From NCBI RefSeq assembly GCF_900104475.1, contig NZ_FNJR01000015.1, forward strand, positions 1 to 64,000: a stretch of 64,000 nt of DNA, read 5' to 3'. Position numbers and translations under genes: made by a program. This stretch comes from Actinopolyspora xinjiangensis. GTDB lineage: Bacteria; Actinomycetota; Actinomycetes; Mycobacteriales; Pseudonocardiaceae. Under the pieces are notes generated by a model that was not told where the DNA came from, ran no database searches, and saw only the letters and a list, made by a program, of their open reading frames with translations. How positions within the stretch are numbered: position 1 is the stretch's first letter; each line of letters starts with the position of its first letter. Positions 8,330 through 19,509 of this stretch are shown one piece after another.

Positions 8330-9300
8330 TCTCGGTGCGTTACCACGTCGTCTCGATCGCGGCGGTGTTTCTGGCCCTGGCACTGGGGGTGCTGCTCGGC
8401 TCGAACTCGGTCAGCCGAAGTCTGCTGACGACCGTCGGCGGGCAACGTGAGGAGCTGCGCCAACAGCTGCGGCAGCTCCGCTCGGAACGTGACACGCTGC
8501 GCGACGAGCTGGCCGGTGCCACGGCCCTGACCGACTCGATCGCTCCGCGAGCCGTACGGGGGGAGCTGCGCGGGACGAAGGTGGCGCTGCTGGTGGCGCC
8601 GGGGGGTGACAGTGCCCGGCCTCGTGCCGTGCGGCGGATGATCGAGGTCGCGGGGGGTTCGGTGACCGGGACGCTGCGGCTGACGGATAAGCTCACCGGC
8701 CCGAACACGGCCGCGGGGGTGCGCGAGCTCGCCCCGCGGCTGCTTCCGGCCGGTGCTCGTCTCCCCGTGACTTCCGATCCGGGGACGCTGGCGGGTGGGA
8801 TGCTGTCCCCGTTGATCCTGCTCGACGGGGGCGACGGCGAACCGAGAGCCACCGAGCGGGAGCGTACAGTCGCTTTCGAAGAGCTGCGTGACAATGGTTT
8901 CGTGCGGGTCTCGCCCGGATTCGGCCCGGCGGAGCTCGCGGTGGTGCTGACCGGTGACGGTGAGCGTCGGGACCCGCTCGGGATCGTGCCCCGCCTCGCG
9001 GCGCGACTGGATCGCGGGAGTTCCGGAGTGGTGCTCGCGGGCGCGACCGGCTCGGCTCGAGGGAACGGAACGATCGGGATCGCCAGGTCGGACGATTCGG
9101 TCGTTTCGAGCGTTTCCACGGTCGACAACGCCGAAACCACCGGGGGACGTGTGGCGACGGTGCTGGCGCTGCGGGGTGAGCTCCGCGAGCGGGTGGGAAG
9201 TTACGGTATCGGGGCGGGCGCCGAGAGGCGGCTTCCGGAACCGTTCTGCGAGCACCTTCGTGGTGTGGCCGCGCGGTCCGGCGACTGCTCCGAGCGATGA
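8326..9300 (+). CDS. steB: SteB / MctB-family envelope protein
   Basis: 324 residues from GTG 8326, overlapping the steA stop. An N-terminal membrane segment (about 5-25, VSIAAVFLALALGVLLGS) leads into a heptad coiled coil (about 35-65, REELRQQLRQLRSERDTLRD), then a globular domain outside the membrane. The family was first named for the mycobacterial copper-associated protein MctB (Rv1698) and later as SteB, partner of SteA in cytokinesis. The coiled coil is consistent with SteA-SteB interaction. No Cys or His cluster for copper is visible, which favours the division role. Confidence 0.88.
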   Translation: MISVRYHVVSIAAVFLALALGVLLGSNSVSRSLLTTVGGQREELRQQLRQLRSERDTLRDELAGATALTDSIAPRAVRGELRGTKVALLVAPGGDSARPRAVRRMIEVAGGSVTGTLRLTDKLTGPNTAAGVRELAPRLLPAGARLPVTSDPGTLAGGMLSPLILLDGGDGEPRATERERTVAFEELRDNGFVRVSPGFGPAELAVVLTGDGERRDPLGIVPRLAARLDRGSSGVVLAGATGSARGNGTIGIARSDDSVVSSVSTVDNAETTGGRVATVLALRGELRERVGSYGIGAGAERRLPEPFCEHLRGVAARSGDCSER

Positions 9301-9397
9301 CCGCTCCTCCGTGCACCACGTGGCGCACCAGGGGTTGTTTACCCGCTTCGTCCGCGGGACGGTCCACGGGCCCGGACGAACTCGTGCTCGTGATGCG

Positions 9398-9430
9398 CCG
9401 GGCGGCGCGACCAGGGGTGGCGCCGCCCGG
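9398..9430 (+). terminator. Hairpin after steB
   Basis: CCGGGCGGCGC (9398-9408) pairs perfectly with GCGCCGCCCGG (9420-9430) over 11 bp with an 11-nt loop. It lies about 100 nt downstream of steB. Confidence 0.7.
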
Positions 9431-9434
9431 CAGG

Positions 9435-9471
9435 GGTCCGGCGCGAATGGGGAGGGGCGCCGCGCCGGACC
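9435..9471 (+). terminator. Second hairpin after steB
   Basis: GGTCCGGCGCG (9435-9445) pairs with CGCGCCGGACC (9461-9471) over 11 bp. With the hairpin at 9398-9430 it forms a tandem termination region separating steAB from pyrG. Confidence 0.6.
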
Positions 9472-11533
<2,062 letters not shown>

Positions 11534-11706
11534 GCGTCCCACCGGTTCCGCTGCCTCGTCGGCTGCCGCCGCGGAGCGGGAACCATCACGGGCCCCGGGA
11601 GTTCCGGGCTCGCCCGGAACTCCCCTCGGGGGAGTGGCTCAACGACGGCCGGCCCGTCCGGTAGACAGGTCGGCACGTGATAACACCGAGATCGTTCAGG
11701 AGTGTC

Positions 11707-12375
11707 ATGTCCGCCAACCCCGAACAGCCCGACGCGCCGGTTACCCGTACGAACGGTCGGCACGAATTCACCACGGTGTCCAGTTCCGACGTCTACGTGG
11801 GGGGCATCCTGGCGCTGCGCGCGGACGAGGTCGCCATGCCGGGTGGGGGGCGTTCGCGTCGCGAGGTCGTCGAGCACCAGGGTGCGGTGGCGGTGGTGGC
11901 TCTGGACGAGCGGGAGCGCGTCGTGCTGATCCATCAGTACCGTTACCCGCTGGATCGCAGACTTTGGGAGCTCCCGGCGGGGCTGCTCGACGTCGCCGGG
12001 GAATCCCCGCTGAACACCGCTCGACGGGAGCTGGCCGAGGAGGTCGGTCTCGCGGCCGAGGAGTGGTCGGTGCTGGTGGACGTCGCCGCTTCCCCCGGTT
12101 TCACCGATCAGGCCGAACGGGTCTACCTCGCCCGCGGACTGTCCGAGGTCGGTCTCCCGGAGCCGGTGGGTGACGAGGAGGCGGATCTCGTGGTGCGTCG
12201 ATTCGAGCTGGACCGCGCCGTCGAGATGGTGTTCGCGGGCGAGATCGTCAACGCTCCCGCTGTTTCGGGGCTGTTGGCGGCCCGGGCCGTGCTGCGGGGG
12301 GAAGCCCGGCCGAGGGAGCCGGAGGCGGAGTGGGGGGATCGTCCCACCCGATTCGCCGCCCGCTCCCGACGTTGA
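11707..12375 (+). CDS. Nudix hydrolase (ADP-ribose pyrophosphatase type)
   Basis: 222 residues from ATG 11707 with AGGAG just upstream. The Nudix box reads [20 protein letters not shown] followed by EVGL, a full match to GX5EX7REUXEEXGU. The upstream WELPAG and downstream [13 protein letters not shown] fit ADP-ribose or sugar-nucleotide pyrophosphatases. In mycobacteria the same gene (Rv1700) sits between pyrG and xerD and encodes an ADP-ribose pyrophosphatase. The exact substrate here is inferred. Confidence 0.9.
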   Translation: MSANPEQPDAPVTRTNGRHEFTTVSSSDVYVGGILALRADEVAMPGGGRSRREVVEHQGAVAVVALDERERVVLIHQYRYPLDRRLWELPAGLLDVAGESPLNTARRELAEEVGLAAEEWSVLVDVAASPGFTDQAERVYLARGLSEVGLPEPVGDEEADLVVRRFELDRAVEMVFAGEIVNAPAVSGLLAARAVLRGEARPREPEAEWGDRPTRFAARSRR

Positions 12376-12445
12376 CGGCTTTCCCGGCGATTCGGCCGCG
12401 CCGCCCCGGCGTTCGTGTGAGGGTGGTCCCGGAGGGAGGTCACCG

Positions 12446-13390
12446 ATGCGCGATCTCGACGACGTTCCCGACGAACTGCGTCGGGTGATCACGGCTTATC
12501 TGGATCACCTCGTCGTGGAGCGGGGAACCGCTCCCAGCACGCTGGAGGCCTACACCAGGGATCTGCGACGCTACGGCCTCCATCTGGCCGGGGCGGGGGT
12601 GGGCACGGCGAGTGCGGTCTCCGCCGATCACGTTGGTGAGTTCCTCGCCACACTGCGTCGGGGTGGGCACGACGGGGGCACAGCCCTGGCGCCGGCCTCG
12701 GCCGCCAGGACGATCGTGGCGGTGCGGGGGCTGCACCGGTTCGCTTTCCTGGAAGGACTCACGGCTCACGATCCCGCGCGCGAGGTGACGCCACCAGCCC
12801 TGCCGCGACGCCTGCCGAAGGCGCTACCCGTCGACGAGGTCATGCGGCTGTTGGAGAAGGGTACTGTCGAAGGCATGCGCGGATTGCGGGACCGTGCCTT
12901 GCTGGAATTGCTCTACTCCACTGGAGCACGAATCTCCGAAGTGATCGCCCTGGACGCGGACGACCTCGACGAACGGGAACGTACCGTGCTCCTGAACGGC
13001 AAAGGAGGCGTTCAACGCCGGGTTCCGGTGGGGCGTCCGGCACTGGCCGCGGTCGAGTCCTACCTGGTCCGCGCGCGTCCGGCCCTGGCGAACAGGGGGC
13101 GAGGCGACCCGGCGTTGTTCCTCAATTCCCGCGGAAGCAGACTCTCCCGGCAAAGCGCTTGGACAGTCCTGAAGACGGCGGCCGAACGTGCCGGTGTGTC
13201 CACCTCGGTCTCACCGCACGTGCTTCGGCATTCCTTCGCGACTCACCTACTGGAAGGAGGAGCCGATGTACGCGTCGTGCAGGAGCTGCTCGGACACTCG
13301 TCCGTCGCGACGACTCAGATGTACACAATGGTCACCATGAACACGTTGCGCGAGATCTACGCCACCACGCATCCGCGAGCGCACGACTGA
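12446..13390 (+). CDS. xerD: Tyrosine recombinase XerD
   Basis: 314 residues from ATG 12446 with GGAGGGAGG upstream; the reading frame extends further 5' but lacks a start signal there. The N-terminal SAM-like core-binding domain covers about 1-110. The catalytic domain has Arg162 in [41 protein letters not shown] and Tyr293 as nucleophile. XerD acts with XerC at dif to resolve chromosome dimers. Its position before parA-scpAB is the normal actinobacterial one. Confidence 0.94.
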   Translation: MRDLDDVPDELRRVITAYLDHLVVERGTAPSTLEAYTRDLRRYGLHLAGAGVGTASAVSADHVGEFLATLRRGGHDGGTALAPASAARTIVAVRGLHRFAFLEGLTAHDPAREVTPPALPRRLPKALPVDEVMRLLEKGTVEGMRGLRDRALLELLYSTGARISEVIALDADDLDERERTVLLNGKGGVQRRVPVGRPALAAVESYLVRARPALANRGRGDPALFLNSRGSRLSRQSAWTVLKTAAERAGVSTSVSPHVLRHSFATHLLEGGADVRVVQELLGHSSVATTQMYTMVTMNTLREIYATTHPRAHD

Positions 13391-13401
13391 ATTCGACGGG
13401 T

Positions 13402-13425
13402 TCACCCGAGATGAGTTCCGGGTGA
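13402..13425 (+). terminator. Weak hairpin after xerD
   Basis: TCACCCG (13402-13408) pairs with CGGGTGA (13419-13425) over 7 bp. It lies 11 nt after the xerD stop. It is a short stem, so a weak call. Confidence 0.35.
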
Positions 13426-13556
13426 GCGAGCGGCACCGCCGAGCGTTTCGACCGATCAACGGCGAGGCGCGTTGCCGCCGTGTGCGCGTGCCGCTTAGGC
13501 TGCGCACCGAACGAGGTTTTTCGAATGCCGTCGCACACGAAGGAGTCACCACCGCC

Positions 13557-14504
13557 ATGTCGACGCCGCAGCCCTCCGCCGGTGGGCGGTACCGGGGCGC
13601 GGTCGACCTGAGCATCACCCCGGACACCTCGGAAATCGCCAGTGGCGACGGGATGGGACCCGATCCCAACGACGCGAATATCGGACCGACCGGTAGGCCG
13701 CGTCGGCACATTCCCGAGCCCGCAGTGTTGGACGCGCACGGGCCCGCCTCGGTACTGGCGATGTGCAACCAGAAGGGCGGTGTCGGCAAGACCACGTCCA
13801 CGATCAATCTGGGGGCGGCGCTTGCCGAGTACGGCCGCAAGGTGTTGCTGGTCGATTTCGATCCACAAGGTGCACTGTCGGTAGGTCTCGGCGTGCAACC
13901 GCACCAGCTGGAGCAGACCATCTACAACGTCATCATGGAGCGCTCCGCCGAACTCCGGGACGTGATCAGATCCACCAGCGTGGCCGGGATGGACCTGTTG
14001 CCGAGCAACATCGACCTCTCCGCGGCCGAGGTGCAGCTCGTCGCCGAGGTCGGGCGGGAACAGGCGCTGGAGCGCGCGCTGCGTCCGGTGCGGGCGGAGT
14101 ACGACTTCGTGCTGATCGACTGCCAGCCTTCGCTGGGGTTGCTGACGGTCAACGCGCTGGCCGCCGCCCACGGCGTGATGATTCCGCTGGAGTGCGAGTT
14201 CTTCAGTCTGCGCGGGGTGGCGCTGCTGATCGACACGATCGAGAAGGTCCGGGAACGGTTGAACCCCGACCTGGAGATCAGCGGCATCCTCGCCACGATG
14301 TTCGATCCTCGTACGCTGCATTCGCGAGAGGTCATGTCGCGCGTGGTCGACGCCTTCGGGGATATAGTGTTCGACAGCGTGATAAACCGTACGGTTCGTT
14401 TCCCGGAAACCACCGTTGCGGGCGAGCCCATCACCCGGTGGGCGCCGCGCTCTTCCGGCTCGAAGGCCTACCGTTCGCTCGCCCGCGAGGTCATCGCGAG
14501 ATGA
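13557..14504 (+). CDS. parA: ParA-family ATPase
   Basis: 315 residues from ATG 13557, with AAGGAG about 12 nt upstream. The open frame reaches back to 13422 but that segment is Arg-rich and unlike the family. A disordered N-terminus of about 60 residues precedes the deviant Walker A NQKGGVGKTTSTINLG and VLLVDFDPQGALSVGLG. This is the orphan ParA next to scpAB (Rv1708 type), not the one paired with parB near oriC; no parB or parS site is present here. It probably supports chromosome organisation together with ScpAB. Confidence 0.88.
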   Translation: MSTPQPSAGGRYRGAVDLSITPDTSEIASGDGMGPDPNDANIGPTGRPRRHIPEPAVLDAHGPASVLAMCNQKGGVGKTTSTINLGAALAEYGRKVLLVDFDPQGALSVGLGVQPHQLEQTIYNVIMERSAELRDVIRSTSVAGMDLLPSNIDLSAAEVQLVAEVGREQALERALRPVRAEYDFVLIDCQPSLGLLTVNALAAAHGVMIPLECEFFSLRGVALLIDTIEKVRERLNPDLEISGILATMFDPRTLHSREVMSRVVDAFGDIVFDSVINRTVRFPETTVAGEPITRWAPRSSGSKAYRSLAREVIAR

Positions 14505-14540
14505 GGCCCGCGGGCGAGCCACTGCTGCTGATGAGGAGAA

Positions 14541-15413
14541 GTGACCGAGGCACGAACAGCCGCCGAATCGGTGCACGAGATGCCCGGGCTGGCCGCCGCC
14601 CAGGAGACCCAGGGCGGGCGCTTCACCGTACGGCTGGAGAACTTCGAGGGGCCGTTCGACCTGCTGTTGCAGTTGATCTCCCAGCATCAGCTCGACGTGA
14701 CCGAGGTGGCCCTGCATCGCGTCACCGACGACTTCATCGCCTACACCAAGGAACTGGGGCAGCGTTCCGAGCTGGACGAGATCAGTGAGTTCCTCGTGGT
14801 GGCGGCCACGTTGCTGGACCTCAAGGCCGCCCGGCTGGTGCCCGCCGCCGAGGTCGAGGACGAGGAGGACCTGGCCTTGTTGGAGGCGCGCGACCTGCTG
14901 TTCGCGCGGTTGTTGCAGTACAGGGCTTACAAGCGGGTCGCCGAGCTCTTCCGCGAGCTCGAGGCCAACGCGTTGGGACGTTACCCCCGTGCGGTGTCGC
15001 TGGAGCAGCGCTACCTCGACCTGATGCCCGACGTGGTTCTGGGGGTCGACGCCGCGGGCCTGGCCGAGACGGCCGCCGCGGTCTTCCGGCCCAAACCTCC
15101 GCCGACCGTTTCACTGGAGCACCTGCACCAACAACGCGTCTCGGTGCGCGAACACGCGGCCGTGCTCAGGGTACTGCTGGCGGAGCGGGGCAGTGCGCGG
15201 TTCGCCGAGCTGGTCGAGGAGTGCGGTGCGACCCTCGAGATCGTCGCGCGGTTCCTGGCGCTGCTGGAGTTGTTCCGCGAGACGGTGGTCGCTTTCGACC
15301 AGCCCGAGCCGCTCGGTGAGCTCACGGTGCGCTGGGTGGGCGGGAGCGCCGAGCAGGCCCGTGCGGCCGCCGAGGCGGACCGGGACCGAGATGAGGAAGA
15401 GGAATACGGGTGA
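14541..15413 (+). CDS. scpA: Segregation and condensation protein A
   Basis: 290 residues from GTG 14541 with GAGGAG just upstream. It is the kleisin subunit of the SMC condensin complex. The N-terminal kleisin segment FEGPFDLLLQLISQHQLDV is diagnostic. The middle is acidic and the C-terminal winged helix contains FAELVEECGATLEIVARFLA. It overlaps scpB by 4 bp (GTGA), as expected for partners made in fixed ratio. The smc gene itself is not in the window. Confidence 0.94.
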   Translation: MTEARTAAESVHEMPGLAAAQETQGGRFTVRLENFEGPFDLLLQLISQHQLDVTEVALHRVTDDFIAYTKELGQRSELDEISEFLVVAATLLDLKAARLVPAAEVEDEEDLALLEARDLLFARLLQYRAYKRVAELFRELEANALGRYPRAVSLEQRYLDLMPDVVLGVDAAGLAETAAAVFRPKPPPTVSLEHLHQQRVSVREHAAVLRVLLAERGSARFAELVEECGATLEIVARFLALLELFRETVVAFDQPEPLGELTVRWVGGSAEQARAAAEADRDRDEEEEYG

Positions 15414-16057
15414 GCAGCGAAACACACCCGGATGGGGCAGAGCCCCCTCAGGACGACACGGCCACCGAGCAGTCGGTCGTCACGGATCGAGGCGGCGGCC
15501 GCGAGTGGCCCGATCTGGCCTCCGACACCGCCCTCGACTCCGCTCTGGAGGCGGTGCTGCTGGTGGTGGACTCCCCCGCCGGGGAGGAACTGCTGGCAGA
15601 GGTGCTCGATCAACCGGTAGCGCGGGTCACCACCGCTCTGCACCGGCTGGCGGAGGGCTACACGGCCGCTGCCAGCGGTATCGAGCTGCGCAGGGTGGGC
15701 GATGGCTGGCGGTTCTACACGCGTGACGTCTACGCTCCCGTCGTGGAGCGCTACCTGCTCGACGGGCAACGCGCCAAGCTCACCAAGGCCGCGCTGGAAA
15801 CGCTCGCGGTGATCGCCTATCGGCAACCGGTGACTCGCTCGAAGGTGGCCGCGGTGCGCGGTGTTAACGTGGACGGGGTCGTACGTACCCTGCTGGCGCG
15901 TGGACTGATCCACGAAGCCGGTACCGACCCGGAATCGGGCGGCACTTCCTATCGCACGACCGAGTTGTTCCTGGAGCGGCTCGGTTTGTCCTCGTTGCGG
16001 GAACTGCCGCCGTTGGCCCCCCTGTTGCCCGAAGTGGATGCGATCGACGATGTCTGA
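15410..16057 (+). CDS. scpB: Segregation and condensation protein B
   Basis: 215 residues from GTG 15410. An acidic disordered N-terminus of about 40 residues is followed by two winged-helix domains, with the conserved LTKAALETLAVIAYRQPVTR and VRGVNVDGVVRTLLARGLI. ScpB dimers bind ScpA and the SMC heads. It overlaps scpA by 4 bp and rluB by 8 bp, placing scpA-scpB-rluB in one coupled unit. Confidence 0.94.
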   Translation: MSSETHPDGAEPPQDDTATEQSVVTDRGGGREWPDLASDTALDSALEAVLLVVDSPAGEELLAEVLDQPVARVTTALHRLAEGYTAAASGIELRRVGDGWRFYTRDVYAPVVERYLLDGQRAKLTKAALETLAVIAYRQPVTRSKVAAVRGVNVDGVVRTLLARGLIHEAGTDPESGGTSYRTTELFLERLGLSSLRELPPLAPLLPEVDAIDDV

Positions 16058-16826
16058 ACTGCGTGACCCGACGAGCCGAAGCGGCCGGAAAGCGGCGGAG
16101 GGCGTCCGGCTGCAGAAAGTGCTTTCCCAGGCGGGCGTGGCTTCGCGTCGCTCCGCCGAGGAGATGATCGTCGAGGGCCGTGTGGAGGTCGACGGCGCTC
16201 CGGTCACCACCCTCGGCACCCGGGTGGACCCGGAGACCTCGGTCATCCACGTCGACGGCACCAGGGTGGTGATCGACCGCGAGGCCACTCACCTGCTGCT
16301 GAACAAGCCGGCGGGCATCCTGTGCAGCATGTCCGACGATCAGGACCGTCCCTGCATCGGCGACTACCTGCCGAAGCGCGACGGCAAGCTCTTCCATATC
16401 GGGCGGCTGGACTTCAACACCGAGGGCCTGCTGTTGATCAGCAACGACGGTGAGCTGGCCAACCGGTTGATGCACCCCTCCTACCGGGTTCCCAAGACGT
16501 ATCTCGTCGAACTGCAGGGCCCGATTCCCAAGGACCTGGGGCGCACCGTCAAGTCCGGTCTGGAGCTGGAGGACGGGCTCGCCCGGGTCGATTCCTTCCG
16601 TTTCGTCGACACCAACCAGAAGGGCACTCGTGTCCTGGCGCAGGTGGTGCTGCACGAGGGGCGCAAGCGAATCGTCCGCAGGTTGTTCAAGGAGGCGGGC
16701 TATCCGGTCCAGCGACTGGTCAGGACCGGAATCGGCGAGGTGCGGTTGACCAACGAGCGCCCCGGCGCGATCCGTCCCCTGGACAACAAGGAGCTCGGCT
16801 CGCTCTACCGGGCGGTCGGGCTGTAG
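16050..16826 (+). CDS. rluB: 23S rRNA pseudouridine synthase RluB-type
   Basis: 258 residues from ATG 16050; ATG 16038 in the same frame is possible. An S4 domain (GVRLQKVLSQAGVASRRSAE) is followed by the RsuA/RluB catalytic fold: LLNKPAGILCSMSD, the catalytic Asp motif GRLDFNTEGLLLISNDGELA and GRKRIVRRLFKEAGYPV. It converts a specific uridine of 23S rRNA (position 2605 in E. coli) to pseudouridine. It follows scpB with an 8-bp overlap, the usual arrangement in Gram-positives. Confidence 0.92.
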   Translation: MSELRDPTSRSGRKAAEGVRLQKVLSQAGVASRRSAEEMIVEGRVEVDGAPVTTLGTRVDPETSVIHVDGTRVVIDREATHLLLNKPAGILCSMSDDQDRPCIGDYLPKRDGKLFHIGRLDFNTEGLLLISNDGELANRLMHPSYRVPKTYLVELQGPIPKDLGRTVKSGLELEDGLARVDSFRFVDTNQKGTRVLAQVVLHEGRKRIVRRLFKEAGYPVQRLVRTGIGEVRLTNERPGAIRPLDNKELGSLYRAVGL

Positions 16827-16858
16827 GCGTTCGGCCCTCGCCACTCGTGGGCCCGGGG

Positions 16859-18037
16859 TCAACGCTTCGCGGCGGGCCGCAGTGTGACCAATCGTTGCGC
16901 GGCCGGTTCCACGACACGGGCCGCCACCGGGCCGAGGACGGCCATCAACAGGACGTAGGTGGTGGAGAGCGCTGCCAGTTCACCGCTCACCGCTCCGGAA
17001 CCCACCGCGAGCCCTGCGATCACGATGGAGAACTCACCTCGGGCGACCAGGGCGGCGCCCGCTCGGGCCCTTCCCATCCGTCGGACGCCCTGCGAGCTCG
17101 CCGCGAACCACCCGGTGGCGAGTTTCGTGATCGTGGTCAGCAACGCCAGCAGCAGTGCGAACGGGAGAACCGGGGGAATCTCGGACGGATCGGTGTTGAG
17201 CCCGAACACCACGAAGAACACCGCCGCGAACAGGTCCCGCAGCGGCGCGAGCGTTCGTGTGGCGTTGGCAGCCGTCGAGCCCGATATGGCGATCCCGAGC
17301 AGGAAGGCACCCACGGCGGCCGAGACCTGGAGTTGGGACGCCACCCCGGCGACGAGCAACGCCGCCCCGAGCAGCCGCAGCAGGAAGACCTCCGGGTCCG
17401 GGCTGTCCACCAGCGCCGAGACGTAGCGCCCGTAGCGTAGCGCGAGCAACAGCACCAGAGTGATCACCAGGACGGAGACCCCTACGGCGCCGAGTCCTCC
17501 CACGAATCCCACTCCGGCCAGTAACGCCGTCAGTATCGGCAGGTATATGGCCATGGCCAGGTCCTCGAACACCAGTATCGACAGCACCACCGGTGTTTCG
17601 CGGTTGCCCAGCCGTCCCAGATCGCCGAGAACCTTCGCCACGATCCCCGACGAGGAGATGTAGGTGACCCCGGCCAGTGCGATCGCCCCGATGGGGCCCC
17701 AACCGAGCAGGAGGGCGATCACGGCGCCGGGGGAGGCGTTGAGGACGACGTCGACCAGGCCGGCCATCCAGGAACGCCGCAGGCCCGTCACCAGTTCCCC
17801 CGCCGAGTACTCCAACCCCAGCAGCAGCAACAGCAGCACGACACCGATCTCCGAGGCGATCTCGGTGAACGGTTGGATGCCGCCCAGCGGGATCAGACCT
17901 CCCTGCCCGAAGGCCAGCCCGCCCAGCAGGTACAGCGGGATCGGTGAGATCCCGATGCGCCAGGCGAGTCGCCCGAGCACTCCCAGGCCGAAGAAGACGG
18001 CCCCCAGTTCGATCAACGTGACCGCAGTGTGTTGCAC
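16859..18037 (-). CDS. CPA2 cation:proton antiporter (KhtU-like)
   Basis: 392 residues, mostly membrane helices (about 12). GTG 18037 has GAGGGG just upstream and starts directly before the first helix; the frame continues back to 18067. The Na_H_Exchanger fold is clear: GISPIPLYLLGGLAFGQ, LLLLGLEYSAGELV, and the central LVFEDLAMAIYLP containing the conserved acidic residues. There is no RCK domain in the same chain. That role is played by the upstream TrkA-C protein, as in the KhtTU K+/H+ antiporter. The pair interrupts the conserved rluB-cmk junction. Confidence 0.85.
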   Translation of the reverse strand: MQHTAVTLIELGAVFFGLGVLGRLAWRIGISPIPLYLLGGLAFGQGGLIPLGGIQPFTEIASEIGVVLLLLLLGLEYSAGELVTGLRRSWMAGLVDVVLNASPGAVIALLLGWGPIGAIALAGVTYISSSGIVAKVLGDLGRLGNRETPVVLSILVFEDLAMAIYLPILTALLAGVGFVGGLGAVGVSVLVITLVLLLALRYGRYVSALVDSPDPEVFLLRLLGAALLVAGVASQLQVSAAVGAFLLGIAISGSTAANATRTLAPLRDLFAAVFFVVFGLNTDPSEIPPVLPFALLLALLTTITKLATGWFAASSQGVRRMGRARAGAALVARGEFSIVIAGLAVGSGAVSGELAALSTTYVLLMAVLGPVAARVVEPAAQRLVTLRPAAKR

Positions 18038-18143
18038 CTGGTTCCCCTCGCCCGCGCGGACGTCCACCGGATCCGGTCGTGCCGGGACTCCGTGTTCGAC
18101 GCGATTCGGCGGCCCCGACGGATCCGGGCCGGTTCGAGCCGAA

Positions 18144-18626
18144 TCAGCCGTTTTCCATGATCTCGCCGGCTGCGCGCAGACCTTCGGCGGTACCCACGAC
18201 GACCACGAGGTCGCCCGCCGCGAAGACGAAGTCGGGACGAGGTGAGGGTAGTACCGAGCCGTCCCGTATGACGGCCACGATCGAAACGGAGGTGCGGGTG
18301 CGCATCTCGGTCTCGCCGAGGGTGCGACCGTCGAACGGTGATCCCGGCGGCAACGGAAGCTGCCAGGTCGTCACACCGGTGACCTCACGTTGCTGCTCGC
18401 TGAGCTGCCGCACCAGCTGGGGCGCGCCGAGCAGGTTGGCCAGCGTGTTGGTCTCCTCCCCGGTGAGGTCGGTCGCGGCGCAGATCTTGTCCGGGTCCCT
18501 GGGGTCGGAGACGATCAGTTCCATCCGGCCGTCGCGGTAGGTGATAACTCCGATGCGGCGGCCGGAGTCGGTGGTGAATTCCTGCTGCGTGCCCAGCCCC
18601 GGCAGCGGGGTCACGGTGACGTCCAC
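18144..18626 (-). CDS. TrkA-C antiporter regulatory subunit (KhtT-like)
   Basis: 160 residues from GTG 18626. The N-terminal half has a GVITYRDGRMELIVSD segment. The C-terminal RCK_C/TrkA-C domain (about residues 85-160) includes TSVSIVAVIRDGSVLPSPRP and FAAGDLVVVVGT. KhtT is the peripheral regulator of the KhtU antiporter and binds nucleotides such as c-di-AMP in Bacillus. It lies 106 bp upstream of the antiporter on the same strand. The start codon sits 7 nt after a TAAGAT box, suggesting a leaderless message. Confidence 0.85.
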   Translation of the reverse strand: MDVTVTPLPGLGTQQEFTTDSGRRIGVITYRDGRMELIVSDPRDPDKICAATDLTGEETNTLANLLGAPQLVRQLSEQQREVTGVTTWQLPLPPGSPFDGRTLGETEMRTRTSVSIVAVIRDGSVLPSPRPDFVFAAGDLVVVVGTAEGLRAAGEIMENG

Positions 18627-18633
18627 ACGACCG

Positions 18634-18639
18634 ATCTTA
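18634..18639 (-). promoter_or_regulatory. Leaderless -10 box of the antiporter pair
   Basis: On the minus strand TAAGAT is followed by 7 nt and then the GTG start at 18626. No Shine-Dalgarno sequence is present and no clear -35 box is seen. Confidence 0.5.
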
Positions 18640-18783
18640 AAACGTCTCGCGGCGTGCGGGTAGCCGGCCGAGTGATCCCGGGGACGCGATTGAGCCGCCC
18701 GCTTCGCGGACAGGCAGAATGAGGCACTGTCGGTTAGCCCGACCGAGCGACGTGGTCAATCGTGTTCGAGGAGGTCAGTCGAG

Positions 18784-19509
18784 GTGTCCCAGCCCGAGCT
18801 CAACGGAATCGTGGCGGTGGACGGGCCGTCCGGGACGGGGAAATCCACGGCGGCCCGAGGGCTGGCCCGCGCGCTCGGTGCTGCTTATCTGGATACCGGT
18901 GCGATGTACCGGGCTGTGACGCTGGCCGTTCTGCGTGCCGGGGTCGCGCTGGACGACGCGACGGGGCTCGCCCGCGTCGCCGGGGAGACACGGCTGGGGA
19001 TGCGTACGCATCCCGATGATCCGGGGGTGTTGCTCGACGGTGTCGACGTGCGGCAGGAGATCCGTGAGCAGGAGGTGACGGGGGCCGTTTCCGCCGTCTC
19101 GGCAGTGCCCGAGATCCGTGAGCTGCTGGTGGAGCGGCAGCGCTCACTGATCGACGCGTCCACCCGCCCCCGAGGTGGGATCGTGGTCGAGGGACGCGAT
19201 GTGGGGACCGTGGTGGCTCCTGACGCGGGGCTGAAGGTGTACCTGACCGCCTCGGCGGACGCCCGGGCCCATCGCCGTACCGCTCAGGACGCGGCCGAGG
19301 GACGACCCGCCGACCGGGAACGGGTGCACGCCGACGTGCGCCGCAGGGACACTCTCGACTCGAACCGGGCCGTCGCCCCGCTGCGGATGGCCGAGGACGC
19401 GGTCTCGCTGGACACGACCGAGCTCTCGCTGGAACAGGTGCTGTCGCGGCTGCGAGAGCTGGCCGACGGGCGAGGACTGCTGGTCACCGACGAACGAGCC
19501 GGGCGATGA
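18784..19509 (+). CDS. cmk: Cytidylate kinase
   Basis: 241 residues from GTG 18784 with GAGGAGG upstream. The P-loop is VDGPSGTGKSTAARGLA, followed by YLDTGAMYRAVTLAVL, VVEGRDVGTVVAPDA and RRDTLDSNRAVAPL. It phosphorylates CMP and dCMP. It overlaps the acyltransferase by 4 bp (ATGA), starting a three-gene coupled unit with der. The family is well matched over its full length. Confidence 0.95.
   Translation: MSQPELNGIVAVDGPSGTGKSTAARGLARALGAAYLDTGAMYRAVTLAVLRAGVALDDATGLARVAGETRLGMRTHPDDPGVLLDGVDVRQEIREQEVTGAVSAVSAVPEIRELLVERQRSLIDASTRPRGGIVVEGRDVGTVVAPDAGLKVYLTASADARAHRRTAQDAAEGRPADRERVHADVRRRDTLDSNRAVAPLRMAEDAVSLDTTELSLEQVLSRLRELADGRGLLVTDERAGR

Noticed and set aside
13530-13560. A parS site near parA
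   Set aside because: No match to GTTTCACGTGAAAC or a close variant was seen in the window. The ParA here is the orphan type next to scpAB.
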